64,000 nucleotides of DNA from Phycisphaeraceae bacterium (GCA_020639215.1 JACKHA010000005.1:62001-126000); one strand, 5' to 3'; counted from the stretch's first letter, positions 42,228-51,303 are shown. Notes: generated by a model from the letters alone, not told the origin. Translations and numbers: made by a program.

Positions 42228-42596
42228 TCAACCGTTCACCGCGCTATCCGCCCCGCTTGCCTCTACCCCTGCAACCTGCCCCGGCGTCGCCAGTCTCAAG
42301 CCGACAATCCCGACGGCGATGAGAGCCAGGAACGCGACCTGGACGCCCGACAGTCGTTCGCCCATGAGCGTCGCGCTGACCAGGGCCGCACCAACGACGC
42401 CGATCCCAACCCAGACCGCGTAGGCGACGCCCGTGGGCAGATGCGTCATCGCCCGGGCGAGAAGCAGGAACGACGCGATCATCGCGGCAACCGTGAGGAC
42501 GCTCGGCCACAGGCGCGTGAACCCCTCGGTCCGCTTGAGCGACACCGCCCAGACAACCTCCAGCAAACCGGCGACGACGAGCATGGTCCATGCCAT
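42228..42596 (-). CDS. sugE: SMR-family exporter, SugE/Gdx type
   Basis: This is a four-helix small multidrug-resistance protein of 122 residues. MAWTMLVVAGLLEVVWAVSL has the essential membrane Glu (about residue 13) in the AGLLEVVWA context that marks the SugE/Gdx branch, which exports guanidinium. AYAVWVGIGVVGAAL (about 59-73) is the second signature. The usual ykkC guanidine riboswitch is not seen; only 67 bp separate it from the divergent methyltransferase. I chose ATG 42596 because earlier codons are spacer. The substrate is by family analogy. Confidence 0.9.
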   Translation of the reverse strand: MAWTMLVVAGLLEVVWAVSLKRTEGFTRLWPSVLTVAAMIASFLLLARAMTHLPTGVAYAVWVGIGVVGAALVSATLMGERLSGVQVAFLALIAVGIVGLRLATPGQVAGVEASGADSAVNG

Positions 42597-42663
42597 GGGG
42601 TATCGTTGGCTCCCCGTCGCTCCCACGTCCCTTTGACCCTTGGCCCCTCTGCCCCTTCCCCCC

Positions 42664-43482
42664 ATGGACATCCACGACCTCTACGAGAACTGCGTCCAGT
42701 CCCCGGAGCACGTCGGGCCGATGCTGCGGGCGATCCATGGCGGGCGACCCACGATCCTGGCCGAGGACTTCGCCGGCACCGGGGCGTTGTGCCGGCACTG
42801 GTGCGCCACGGTGCCGGGCGGACGGGCGATCGCGGTCGATCTGGACGCGGCGGTGCTGGCCCGGGCCGCGGCCCAACCTGGCGTCGAGACGGTCGTCGGC
42901 GATGTCCGCACCGCCTCCGACCCCGCGCGCCACGCCGGCGACATCGTGTTCGCCGGCAACTTCTCGATCGGGTACATGCACTCCCGGGCGGACCTGCTGG
43001 CGTATTTGCGCCACGCCGTCGCCCGCCTGCGACCCGGCGGCGTCGTGGTCATCGACACCTACGGCGGGGCGTCGGCGTTCGTGCCCGGAGTCGTCGAGCG
43101 TCGCCACCCAATCGCGTTCGACCGCCTGCCGCACCTGCGCGGCACAGTCCCGCCCGACGCGTGGATCGCGTACTCGTACGAGCAGCGCGAGGCCGACCCG
43201 CTGACGGGCATGGTGCTGGACGTGCTGCACTTTCGCCTGGAGCGCCAGGCCGGGCGTCACGTCGAGGTGCTCCAGGAGTGGCCGGAGGCGTTCGTGTACC
43301 CGTGGCGGCTGTGGTCGGTCCCCGAACTTCGCGAGGCGATGGGCGAGGTCGGCCTCACGCGGACGGACGTGTACGCGACGCTGCCGGATGCGATGGACGA
43401 CGAGGGCAACGCGTATGTCGAGCCTGTGACGCCCGACGATCTGGACGAATCGTTCATCGTGCTGGTGGCGGGGCGTGCGTGA
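42664..43482 (+). CDS. Class I SAM-dependent methyltransferase
   Basis: The 272-residue protein has the SAM-binding motif I LAEDFAGTGALCRHW (about 31-45), the acidic motif AIAVDLDAA (about 57-65) and a motif IV-like DIVFAGNFSIGYMHSRADL (about 92-110). Downstream, WPEAFVYPWRLWSVPELREA resembles the C-terminal part of unassigned small-molecule methyltransferases. The acceptor substrate is unknown. I started at ATG 42664, where domain similarity begins; an ATG at 42640 adds MAPLPLPP. It is divergent from the SMR gene. A C/G-rich hairpin separates it from the convergent amidohydrolase. Confidence 0.85.
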   Translation: MDIHDLYENCVQSPEHVGPMLRAIHGGRPTILAEDFAGTGALCRHWCATVPGGRAIAVDLDAAVLARAAAQPGVETVVGDVRTASDPARHAGDIVFAGNFSIGYMHSRADLLAYLRHAVARLRPGGVVVIDTYGGASAFVPGVVERRHPIAFDRLPHLRGTVPPDAWIAYSYEQREADPLTGMVLDVLHFRLERQAGRHVEVLQEWPEAFVYPWRLWSVPELREAMGEVGLTRTDVYATLPDAMDDEGNAYVEPVTPDDLDESFIVLVAGRA

Positions 43483-43484
43483 CT

Positions 43485-43506
43485 CCTCCCCCGCACGCGG
43501 GGGAGG
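43485..43506. terminator. Hairpin between convergent methyltransferase and amidohydrolase
   Basis: CCTCCCCCGC and GCGGGGGAGG pair perfectly over 10 bp around a 2-base loop, immediately past the stop at 43482. It could end transcription in both directions, but there is no T-tract. Confidence 0.4.
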
Positions 43507-43529
43507 GGGGCGTGGCGTCTCGGCGAGAA

Positions 43530-45230
43530 TCACGGCGCGCGGTAGACAAGCCGCCCCTCGACATACGTCTCCATCGCCCGGATCGTGCGCAGGTCCACCG
43601 CCGGGTCGAACGGCGAGTCGGACAGCACCACGAAGTCAGCGCGGTAGCCCTCCTCGATCTTGCCGATCTCGTCCTCGGCCCGCAGCGCGTACGCCGCGCG
43701 GCTCGTGTAGCAGCGCAGCGCCTCCCCGATCGTGATGTTCTGGTGCGTCATCCACGCCTCATCAGAATCCAGCAGACGCCCCGTCACCGCCGCGTCGATC
43801 CCCAGCCACGGGTTCAGGCTCACCACCGGCCAGTCCGAGCCGAACACCAGCACCGCCCCGGCGTCGAGCAGGTCCTTGAACGCGTACGACGTGCGGCATC
43901 GCTCCGGCCCGATGTACGCCTCGGCGTACCGCCCGTCGTCGGCCTTGTGCAGCGGCTGCATCGAGGCGACCACGCCGAGCGAGCCGAAGCGGGCGATCTC
44001 GGCGGGCGAAAGGTGCTGGGCGTGCTCGGCGCGGGCCCGGGCGTCGCGCAGCCCGGGGCCACGCGTGCCGTAGACCTCTTCGAGCGTGTCGAGGAAGTAG
44101 TCATTGGCGGCGTCGCCGATGGCGTGGGCGATGACCTGGACGCCGGCGCGGCGGGCATCCTGCACATCCTCGCGGAACGCGCCGCCCTCGACGCCCTCGC
44201 GCAGCAGGCCGCGCGTCGTCGATCCGTCGCGTGCCGGGAGGAACGGCTCGCTCATGTACGCGGTGCGTGAGCCCAGCGTGCCGTCGAGATACGCCTTGAA
44301 GCCGTTGACTTGGACCCAGTTGGCGCGCCCCTCGAACCACTGCACCCCCATGGCCGCGGCCCGCCAGTCGTCGGCGGTGGGGTACAGGAAGAACCGGGTC
44401 GAAAGGGCCGGGTCGCCGGCCAGGCGCTCGTAGGCCGGCAGGTCGGACAGGCCCGGGATGTCGCCGACGGCGGTGATGCCGTGGGCCGCCGCTTCGGCGG
44501 AGGCGGCCCGCAGCGCCTCGACTTTCCGATCGATGTTCTGTCCCGGGATGAGGCGGGCGACGAGCTGCACGGCCGACTCGCGGAGGATGCCGGTCGGGTT
44601 GCCGTCGGCGTCGCGGTCGATGACGCCGCCGGGCGGGTCGGGCGGGCTGTCGCGGGTGATCTCGGCCAGTTGGAGGGCCAGCGAGTTGGCCAGGGCCGAG
44701 TGCCCGTCCATGCGGCTGATCAGGGCCGGGTTGTTGGGCGTCGCCTCGTCGATCCACGAGCGGTCCGGGAAGGTCGGGTCGCCCCAGGAATCGGTCGACC
44801 AGCGCCCGCCGGTGATCCACTCGCCGGGGCGGAGCGTGCCGGCCCGCTCGCCGACGCGCCGGACGAACTCGCCCCGGTCCGCGGCATCGCGGAGTTGCAG
44901 GCCTGCCAGTCCCGCCCCGCCGCCGAGCATGTGGATGTGCGAGTCGATCAGGCCCGGGATGACGACGCGGTTCTGGGCGTCGAGGCGGGCGGTGTCGGGG
45001 CCGATGAGGGCCAGATCGGGCTCGCCGACATGGACGAACCTCCCGTCGCGCACCGCGGCGAAGCGGGCGAAGGCGGGCAGGCCGTCGGACCAGATGCGGG
45101 CGTTCTCGATCACGAGGTCGGCGGGCTGGACGGCGGACGCCGTGGCGTCTGGCTGCGCGCGGGCGGTGTGGGGGGTGGCGGCGAGGGCCAGCAGTGCGGC
45201 GGCGCAGACGGCGAGCAGTCTGGTGGTCAT
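43530..45230 (-). CDS. Secreted amidohydrolase (YtcJ-like, amidohydrolase 3 family)
   Basis: This is a metal-dependent hydrolase of 566 residues with an export signal (LLAVCAAALLALAATPHTARA). The barrel has VIPGLIDSHIHMLGG (about 88-102) with the metal HxH. It continues with ITGGRWSTDSWGDP, VIAHAIGDAANDYFLD, ARAEHAQHLSP and the last metal Asp in VFGSDWPVVSLNPW. The C-terminus EEGYRADFVVLSDSPFD matches the small beta domain. Length is typical for YtcJ-like proteins (530-620), which act on amide or related bonds. The substrate is not evident. It converges on the methyltransferase gene. Confidence 0.92.
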   Translation of the reverse strand: MTTRLLAVCAAALLALAATPHTARAQPDATASAVQPADLVIENARIWSDGLPAFARFAAVRDGRFVHVGEPDLALIGPDTARLDAQNRVVIPGLIDSHIHMLGGGAGLAGLQLRDAADRGEFVRRVGERAGTLRPGEWITGGRWSTDSWGDPTFPDRSWIDEATPNNPALISRMDGHSALANSLALQLAEITRDSPPDPPGGVIDRDADGNPTGILRESAVQLVARLIPGQNIDRKVEALRAASAEAAAHGITAVGDIPGLSDLPAYERLAGDPALSTRFFLYPTADDWRAAAMGVQWFEGRANWVQVNGFKAYLDGTLGSRTAYMSEPFLPARDGSTTRGLLREGVEGGAFREDVQDARRAGVQVIAHAIGDAANDYFLDTLEEVYGTRGPGLRDARARAEHAQHLSPAEIARFGSLGVVASMQPLHKADDGRYAEAYIGPERCRTSYAFKDLLDAGAVLVFGSDWPVVSLNPWLGIDAAVTGRLLDSDEAWMTHQNITIGEALRCYTSRAAYALRAEDEIGKIEEGYRADFVVLSDSPFDPAVDLRTIRAMETYVEGRLVYRAP

Positions 45231-45556
45231 GCCGCAAGGTTCGCAGGGTTCGAGCGCGGCGTCAATGGCGGGGGTCGTCTTCCGCCCCCCAGCCGGCGTT
45301 CGAACCGCCGCGCGAGCACCCGATTTGGGATTGATGGGGCCCCGAACTCTGCGGTATTCTGCGATCGGGCCTGGGCGACTCCAAGGGAGTCTCGATCGCC
45401 GTGCGTATCCCGTACCACAATCGACCCGCACTCCCCCCGGGAACCCGGCCACGAGTGCAGCGACCTGGACACCTTCATGGCATTCTACAACGCCTCGCTT
45501 ACAAACTGCGCGTCCCTCCCCTGCCCGAACTGTCCGTGATCAAAGGGAGGCGAGCC
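45231..45556. other. 326-bp spacer upstream of the secreted paralog
   Basis: It lies between a divergent pair. I see no conserved gene. AAGGGAGG at 45543-45550 is the ribosome binding site of the gene starting at 45557. A weak GGCGACTCC...GGGAGTC hairpin lies near 45373-45392. No other structure is clear. Confidence 0.5.
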
Positions 45557-46150
45557 ATGACAGGTCGATTCTCGCTCACGCTCACATGGGTCGCGTTCGC
45601 GGCGCCATGCCACGCCCAGATGGCGACGATTGCGGTCACCCACGATCACCCGACCGGCTTGGTTCAGCCCGGGGAATCGGTTCGAATCGCGTGCACGCTC
45701 TCATGGACCGGCGCATACATGGCCGCGAGAATTGTTGGCGACGCAGAATCGGCGCCCGACGTGGGCATCGCCGCGAATGTGGGCGGACCGTTCGGTCCGG
45801 GGCCACTCATTCATTACGGCGCGCCGATCGCCGGCTCGGTGCGAGGCGTCGATGTTGCATCGACGCCTGCGTTCGCGATTCCACCGAATCCGGCATGGTT
45901 GCGCAGCGAGGGCTTGGAGTTCCTGCATTTCGCCTGGACGGCCCCGCAATCTGCGGGTGAGGTCACGATCGACTGGACGCCGCATCCTGGCTTTCCGGAC
46001 GCGCTCTTCTTCGAAACAGGAGCCTCGTTCGTCCCGACGCCACTGCCTACCACCTACATCGGAACGTCGTTGACCGTGGTCCCCGCCCTGCCGGGCGGCG
46101 CGTGCCTGACAGTCGCCCTCGGTGCCGCGGCCTTCCGCCGGCGACGCTGA
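45557..46150 (+). CDS. Secreted protein with Arg-rich C-terminal tail, paralog of 36950-37564
   Basis: The 197-residue protein has a signal peptide (FSLTLTWVAFAAPCHAQ). Its mature start, ATIAVTHDHPTGLVQPGESV, aligns with the start of the 36950-37564 product (ATVDVSHNDPDGVVLPGETI). Both share the pattern W.AP.S....V..DW.P...FPD and LPTTYIGTSLTVVP. The C-terminus is a hydrophobic stretch ending AAFRRRR, like a degenerate PEP-CTERM tail without the Pro-Glu-Pro. AAGGGAGG precedes the ATG. Function is unknown. It converges on dut. Confidence 0.78.
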   Translation: MTGRFSLTLTWVAFAAPCHAQMATIAVTHDHPTGLVQPGESVRIACTLSWTGAYMAARIVGDAESAPDVGIAANVGGPFGPGPLIHYGAPIAGSVRGVDVASTPAFAIPPNPAWLRSEGLEFLHFAWTAPQSAGEVTIDWTPHPGFPDALFFETGASFVPTPLPTTYIGTSLTVVPALPGGACLTVALGAAAFRRRR

Positions 46151-46186
46151 TCGCTCCATCGGCAACCGGCGCCCGCTCCGCCTTCG

Positions 46187-46666
46187 TCACAACCCCGTGC
46201 TGCCGAATCCGCCGCTACCCCGGGCGGTGTCGTCGAGGGTCTCGGTCTCGATGATCCTGGCCCGGGCGACCGGGGCGATGACGAGCTGGGCGATCCGCAT
46301 CGCGTGCTCGACCGTGAACGCGGCCGGGCCGAGGTTGATCAGCGCGACCCTGAGTTCGCCGCGGTAGTCGGAATCGATGGTGCCGGGCGCGTTGGCGACG
46401 GTCACGCCGTGCTTGGTCGCCAGGCCGGAGCGCGGGCGGACCTGGCCCTCGCAACCGGGCGGGATGGCGATCGCCAGCCCCGTGGGCACGACTCGGATCG
46501 CGCCGGGTTTGAGCGTGAGCGCCTCGCCCTCAGGCAAACACGCGGCCAGGTCGAGGCCCGCCGAGCCGGGGGTCTGGTACGCGGGCAGCGACGCGCGAGG
46601 ACACAGGCGGCGGACCGGCAGCGGGACGCCGTCGGCGTAGGTGGAGTCTTCGTTCGTGTGAGGCAT
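46187..46666 (-). CDS. dut: Deoxyuridine 5'-triphosphate nucleotidohydrolase
   Basis: dUTPase hydrolyses dUTP to dUMP and pyrophosphate to keep uracil out of DNA. The 159-residue product has motif I AGLDLAA, motif II RPRSGLATKHG, motif III APGTIDSDYRGELRVAL with the catalytic Asp, motif IV RIAQLVIAPV, and the glycine-rich C-terminal motif V RGSGGFGSTG. I chose ATG 46666; an upstream start would add low-complexity residues. The upstream neighbour is a small coiled-coil gene on the same strand. Confidence 0.96.
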   Translation of the reverse strand: MPHTNEDSTYADGVPLPVRRLCPRASLPAYQTPGSAGLDLAACLPEGEALTLKPGAIRVVPTGLAIAIPPGCEGQVRPRSGLATKHGVTVANAPGTIDSDYRGELRVALINLGPAAFTVEHAMRIAQLVIAPVARARIIETETLDDTARGSGGFGSTGL

Positions 46667-46885
46667 GGGCCAGCGTAGTGGCGAATGGCCAGCGGCGTTG
46701 GCAGCAACGATCGATGCCAACGAGCCGCGCGGCGCTCGCCCGCGGTTTGATCGGAGTAGTCGCCCCCGACCCTCGAGTGCCTCGGTGTCGGGGCGGGGCG
46801 TCGTGCGGATCGGCGCGTCAACAACCGCGGGCTTGCGCCGCGCGGCTCGTGGTTGCGTTCGCGTGCTGAATTGAGCGGGCGAGGA

Positions 46886-47161
46886 CTACGCGACCGGGGC
46901 CGTCATCTCGCGGACCGTGACCACCGGCGCCCGGCTGGCCTCGGCGCAGGCCCGATCCAGCATCTCGACCAGGCGGCGCGTCGACGCGATTGCGTTGTCG
47001 TACGCCGATCGCCCCGTCACCGCTTTCAGGCGGTCCTTCTCGTTGCTCTGGGCGAGGTTCCGCTCCGACTCGGCCTTGGCGGCCAGCAGGTCGCGGAGCA
47101 GGCCCTCGGCCCGAGCCCGCTCCTGCCTCGCCTTCGTGAGCGCGTCCTGTCGCGTCATCAT
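46886..47161 (-). CDS. Small helical (coiled-coil) hypothetical protein, 91 aa
   Basis: The 91-residue product is strongly helical: TRQDALTKARQERARAEGLL is followed by LLAAKAESERNLAQSNEKDR and AYDNAIASTRRLVEMLDRA. No signal peptide or membrane helix is present. I do not recognise it; the helix-turn-helix arrangement could pack as a coiled-coil hairpin. The start is at one of two adjacent Met codons. Codon use resembles its neighbours, and the charged, ordered heptad pattern is unlike a shadow frame. It is on the same strand as dut and the dehydratase gene. Confidence 0.6.
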   Translation of the reverse strand: MMTRQDALTKARQERARAEGLLRDLLAAKAESERNLAQSNEKDRLKAVTGRSAYDNAIASTRRLVEMLDRACAEASRAPVVTVREMTAPVA

Positions 47162-47458
47162 GCTCTCGCTTGCTCTCGCCCCAACCGCGGTGGCTTTGAC
47201 GGGAACCGGTCTTTCGTACCCCGCCGACCCCGCTTGGCTGGGGCGTGGGGCCCCGGTCGATTTCGGGCCGGGGACTCGAGACCCGCCAGATCGTCAGGGC
47301 GGCGGGCCGTCGAGGTGCAGATTGTCTCCCCGGATCGTTCGGGAATCAAACGCGGGGCGTTCCGACAACCCCCGAAACAGGGGGTGTCAGCCGAGTTATC
47401 CACCGGGCCCAGGCCCCCGGGGTACCCGACGTGGCACGAACGGACCGGTCTACGGGCC

Positions 47459-49063
47459 TCAGCCGGTCCGGCGGCAGGCCTCAGGCGGGGCTGCCTGTTC
47501 CGGGCGCTGCATCTCGGGGACGTGGCGACGGATGGCCGCCAGGACCGCAGCCGGGTCGGCCCCGGATCGGCAGGCGGACATCTCGGCGATCATGGCGGTG
47601 ACGGCGGCGGGGGCCAGGCGGTTGCCGGCCCCGATCCAGGCGTTGATGCCGGGGTGGGCGGTGGCGCGGGTCTGCTCCTGGGAGTAAGCGAGTTCCTCGT
47701 GGATCTTCTCGCCGGGGCGGGCGCCGGTAAGGACAATGTCGATGGGGGTGCTGAGTGCCGGGTGCTGGGTGCTGAGTGGGGCGGGGTCGGCGGTTGCAGG
47801 TCTGTTCGTTTCCACGATGCGCGGCTGGTGGCCGTGCAGCCTGACGAACCGCTCGGCCATGTCCAGGATCCGGATCGGCTCGCCCATGTCGAGCACGAAG
47901 ACCGGGGCGACGGGCTCGGCGTCGTCGATCATCGCGGCCGCCTGGATCACGAGCGTCGCCGCCTCGTGGATCGTCATGAAGTACCGGGTCATCCGCGCAT
48001 CGGTGACGGTGATCGGCCCGCCCTCGGCGAGCTGGGCCGACCAGATCGGCACGACGCTGCCCGCCGATCCGAGCACGTTGCCGAAGCGGACCATCGCCAG
48101 GCGCGTCGAGCCGGCCCGGGCCCCGTCCGAAACCGACGCGTGCAGGCCCTGGACGTACATCTCGGCCATCCGCTTGGTCGCGCCCATCACCGACGTCGGG
48201 TTCACCGCCTTGTCCGACGAGATCAGCACGAAGCGCGAGGCCCCCACCGCCACCGCCGCGTCGGCGATCGACTTGGTGCCGAAGAGGTTGTTCTCGACCG
48301 CCAGGCCCGGGTGGTCCTCCATGAGGGGGACGTGCTTGTGGGCCGCGGCATGGAACACCACGTCCGGGCGGGCCTCCACCACGCGCCGCAGCGTGGCGTC
48401 CGCGTCCACCACGTCGTGCAGCATCGCGCGGCGGGGCACGTCGGGAAACGCCCGGGCCAGTTGGCGGTCGATCTCGAACAGGGCGTTCTCGGATCGCTCC
48501 ATGAGCACGAGCAGCGAGGGGTCGAAGGCGGCGACGATGCGGACGATCTCGGAGCCGATCGATCCGCCGGCGCCCGTCACCAGCACGCGCCGCCCGGTGA
48601 TCAGCCCGGCCACGCCGGCCCGGTCGATGTCGTAGCCCTGGCGGTCGATGAGCGCGCCAAGGTCGAAGCGGGGCGCGAGCGCCGCGTGCGCGGTGGGCGG
48701 GGGCGGCTCCTCGAGCAGCAGGTCCAGCAGCGGCGGGATGAGTCGCTGGCGGATGCCACGCTGCGAGAGCATGGCCCGCACGCGCGTCTGCTGGGCCTGC
48801 AGGGTCCGCGGCAGGGAGAGGATCGCCGTCGAGATCGGGGACTCGTCGTCGAGGGCGGCGATCCGGCGGAGCAGCGGCGCGGGGTCGCCGGACAGTTCCA
48901 GCGTCGCGACCGGGCGGACACCGGCGGGGATGCGGGCCAGGCGGGCCTGCAGGTCACCCAGCGTCGCCGCGGTGCCGACGAGCACGACCCGCTCGCCCAG
49001 GAACCAGGGCGGCGGCAGGGTCTCGGGGGCGCTAGGCGTGGGGCGAGCGGGAGCGTCGAGCAT
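47459..49063 (-). CDS. Nucleotide-sugar dehydratase/epimerase (CapD/FlaA1-like), soluble form
   Basis: The 534-residue SDR protein probably converts UDP-GlcNAc or a related nucleotide sugar toward surface polysaccharide. LVTGAGGSIGSEIVR (about 161-175) binds NAD(P). VVFHAAAHKHVPLMEDHP and LISSDKAVNPTSVMGATKRM hold the SDK site and MxxxK, with Met in place of the usual Tyr as in the FlaA1/WbpM group. RYFMTIHEAATLVIQA follows. Unlike WbpM it has no membrane helices; about 155 N-terminal residues form a separate soluble domain. Residues about 428-438 (LSTQHPALST) come from a spacer-type repeat inserted in frame. Confidence 0.9.
   Translation of the reverse strand: MLDAPARPTPSAPETLPPPWFLGERVVLVGTAATLGDLQARLARIPAGVRPVATLELSGDPAPLLRRIAALDDESPISTAILSLPRTLQAQQTRVRAMLSQRGIRQRLIPPLLDLLLEEPPPPTAHAALAPRFDLGALIDRQGYDIDRAGVAGLITGRRVLVTGAGGSIGSEIVRIVAAFDPSLLVLMERSENALFEIDRQLARAFPDVPRRAMLHDVVDADATLRRVVEARPDVVFHAAAHKHVPLMEDHPGLAVENNLFGTKSIADAAVAVGASRFVLISSDKAVNPTSVMGATKRMAEMYVQGLHASVSDGARAGSTRLAMVRFGNVLGSAGSVVPIWSAQLAEGGPITVTDARMTRYFMTIHEAATLVIQAAAMIDDAEPVAPVFVLDMGEPIRILDMAERFVRLHGHQPRIVETNRPATADPAPLSTQHPALSTPIDIVLTGARPGEKIHEELAYSQEQTRATAHPGINAWIGAGNRLAPAAVTAMIAEMSACRSGADPAAVLAAIRRHVPEMQRPEQAAPPEACRRTG
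47748..47782. repeat. ACTCAGCAC-type repeat inside the dehydratase gene
   Basis: On the minus strand this reads as a run of ACTCAGCACC / CCAGCACCC / GGCACTCAGCACC units. It matches the string in the spacer at 22351-22379. It is in frame and adds about 11 residues in the loop between the substrate domain and the PIDIVLTGARPGEK segment. Confidence 0.75.
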
Positions 49064-49251
49064 GGGGGGTGTATCGGACGATCCGCCGACGTGGCACGAA
49101 AGCCCCAAGCGCCGGCCCAGGAGCGGTCTCGATGTGCCGCGATCTTGAGGCTCGACCACCGCCGTGTGGGCCTCGTGGGCGTGACCACGTCCTCGATCGG
49201 GCAGGTTCGCGCTCGGGATCGCCCCCTACACTCCCGCCCACGAGGACGACC

Positions 49252-49818
49252 ATGCCCCCCACGCCGCCCAAGCCGAACCTGGACCATCCCGTCTTTGCCG
49301 CCGTCAAGGCCAAGTTTCCCGGGGCCCGCTTCCGGGCCACGGAGTTTCGCGGCCTGTCGACGCTGGTGGTCGAGCCGGGCGACCTGCTCCGCGTCATGCG
49401 GTTCCTGAGGGACGACCCCGCCTGCGACTTCAACTTCCTGTCGGACGTGACGGCGGTCGATTACCTGAACTACCCGGCCCCGATGCCGGGGCGGTTCGGC
49501 GTGATCTATGTGCTGCGGAGCCACGCGCGGGACGACCTGTTCGTCGTCAAGGCGTACCTCGACCCGTCGCTGCCGACCGAAGGGATCGACGAGGACCCGG
49601 CGCTGTACCTCGAGAGCGTCACGGGCATCTGGCCCGGGGCCGAGTGGACCGAGCGCGAGGTCTTCGACATGTACGGCATCCGGTTCCGCAACCACCCGGA
49701 CCTCCGCCGCATCCTGACGTGGGAGGACTACCCGGCCCACGCTTTGCGGAAAGACTATCCCCTGCGCGGTCGCGGCGAGCGCGAGTCGTACCGCGTGGTG
49801 GACCGCAACTCGGCGTAA
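49252..49818 (+). CDS. nuoC: NADH-quinone oxidoreductase subunit C
   Basis: This is the 30-kDa subunit of the complex I peripheral arm, which helps hold the quinone-facing iron-sulfur subunits. The 188-residue product has CDFNFLSDVTAVDYLNYP (about 59-76) and the signature EREVFDMYGIRFRNHPDLRR (about 137-156), followed by WEDYPAHALRKDYPL. GAGGACGACC precedes ATG 49252. It stands alone: neither nuoB, nuoD nor any other complex I gene adjoins it, and nuoF lies about 47 kb away in the window. Confidence 0.96.
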   Translation: MPPTPPKPNLDHPVFAAVKAKFPGARFRATEFRGLSTLVVEPGDLLRVMRFLRDDPACDFNFLSDVTAVDYLNYPAPMPGRFGVIYVLRSHARDDLFVVKAYLDPSLPTEGIDEDPALYLESVTGIWPGAEWTEREVFDMYGIRFRNHPDLRRILTWEDYPAHALRKDYPLRGRGERESYRVVDRNSA

Positions 49819-49825
49819 GCGCGCC

Positions 49826-51253
49826 TCACGGCACGAAACGCAGCCCATCCTGAACCACGCCGCCGATGCGCCGGTTGTCGGTCTCGACCTCGACGCGCGT
49901 GCCGGGGGCGATGTGGGCCCAGGCGAGCATCGCGAAGGCGATGGGGATGCGCCCGAGCATCGGGCTGAAGGTCGAAGAGGTGATGGAGCCGATGGGCTTG
50001 GGCTCGGCGGGCGGAGTCGGCGTCGAGCCGTCGGGCGTCTCAGTTGGCGCGCTCGCCGACGCTGCAGCGAACACGCGGTCGCCCTGGACGGGAAGTGGCG
50101 GGAGGCCGTCGGGGCCGGGCGGCAGGTCGTCGTCGAAGCGGAGGGCGACGAGTTGCTGCTTGGGGTGGCCGCGCGCGTGCATGCGGGCGACGACCTCCTG
50201 GCCCAGGTAGCAGCCCTTCTTGAAGTTGACGCGGTCGTTCAGGACGCCGGTCTCGGCGGGGAGGTTGTCGGGGCCGAAGTCGATCTTGAACAGCGGCGTG
50301 CCGGCCTCGATGCGTGCGATGTTGTAGGCGAACCAGCCGGCGGGGCGGAGGCGGATGGTTTGGGGTCGGGCGAACGCGGTGGCACTGCGAACGGCGCGGC
50401 CGGTGGCGATCGCTTCGCCGCGTTCTTCGGGCGCCTCGAATCGTGCCGCGGGGCTCATCTCGTCGGGCCGGCCGAAGCGCACAAGCGTCCGGTACACGTC
50501 GGCGGCGTCCTCGTGGCGCACGAGCAGTTCGAACCCCGGCACACCGGCCGTGTCGTGGCGATCGATCCAAGCCGGGAACTGACCGATCGGGAGTCTCAGG
50601 GCTCGGTTTGGCTCGATAGAAAACACCCGCTCGTCCAAGTCCGGTGCCGTGGCGGCGAAGAGCAGGTCCACGCTTTTCGGGCCGTGCAACGACATCCGAT
50701 GCCACGTCGTGTTCGGGCTGTCCCGTCGCGAGGGAACGTCGGGCAGTTGGTGCGCCCGGGTTCGGACGGTGAAGCAGACTTCCTCCGTGATGACGTATGC
50801 CGAGAGCGAGCGGACCGTCGCATCAACGCTCGGAGCTTCGACCCCGAGGAAGTACACATCGCCGTCGTCGCCGTCTCGCTCCCAGCGGGTCACGCGGAGG
50901 TCCGCGTCGATCCGCCCCTTGCGGTTGAGCCAGAACGAGTTGCAGGACTGGCCCGGTTCAAGGCTGCCGACGTCCTGCGTCAGCATCCGTGACAGGAACT
51001 CGCGCGAGTCGAATCCCGAGACCTCGATCACCGCCCGATCCGGCCGGTCGATGATCACGCAGTCGCGCCGCAGCGAGGCGTACTCGAGTTCGATCGGGCC
51101 GAACGCCGCGGCCAGGAGCGGCACGTCCGGCGAGGGCTCGGCGGGCTCGGCCCGGACCGTCCCCGGTTCGGGCGGTTCGATGCCGTAGGGCATCAGTGAC
51201 GCGCCCTCGTCGAGCAGGAGTTCCTTCAGCGGGTTCGGGTCGAACGAGGCCAT
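49826..51253 (-). CDS. YgfZ/GcvT-domain folate-binding protein
   Basis: The 475-residue protein belongs to the aminomethyltransferase-fold family that supports iron-sulfur cluster assembly. RDCVIIDRPDRAVIEVSG and FLSRMLTQDVGSLEPGQSC are the N-terminal GcvT-like segments. The diagnostic YgfZ motif is KGCYLGQEVVARMHARG, containing the conserved Cys. Length is greater than E. coli YgfZ (326) because of insertions, including a Pro/Thr-rich loop near about 400-420. The C-terminal barrel ends VEVETDNRRIGGVV. It converges on nuoC with only 7 bp between stops. Confidence 0.9.
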   Translation of the reverse strand: MASFDPNPLKELLLDEGASLMPYGIEPPEPGTVRAEPAEPSPDVPLLAAAFGPIELEYASLRRDCVIIDRPDRAVIEVSGFDSREFLSRMLTQDVGSLEPGQSCNSFWLNRKGRIDADLRVTRWERDGDDGDVYFLGVEAPSVDATVRSLSAYVITEEVCFTVRTRAHQLPDVPSRRDSPNTTWHRMSLHGPKSVDLLFAATAPDLDERVFSIEPNRALRLPIGQFPAWIDRHDTAGVPGFELLVRHEDAADVYRTLVRFGRPDEMSPAARFEAPEERGEAIATGRAVRSATAFARPQTIRLRPAGWFAYNIARIEAGTPLFKIDFGPDNLPAETGVLNDRVNFKKGCYLGQEVVARMHARGHPKQQLVALRFDDDLPPGPDGLPPLPVQGDRVFAAASASAPTETPDGSTPTPPAEPKPIGSITSSTFSPMLGRIPIAFAMLAWAHIAPGTRVEVETDNRRIGGVVQDGLRFVP

Positions 51254-51303
51254 GGGCGATCGTACGAGTCCGCCGATCGAAAACTCCCATTGCGGCCCGC
51301 CGA

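Noticed and set aside
42597..42663. Guanidine (ykkC) riboswitch before the SugE-like gene
   Set aside because: Only 67 bp separate the divergent starts and no ykkC conserved segments are present.
47158..47403. 81-residue frame upstream of the 91-aa coiled-coil gene (overlaps it by ATGA)
   Set aside because: Despite the neat overlap, the sequence is Pro/Arg/Gly-rich with no start signal or family resemblance.
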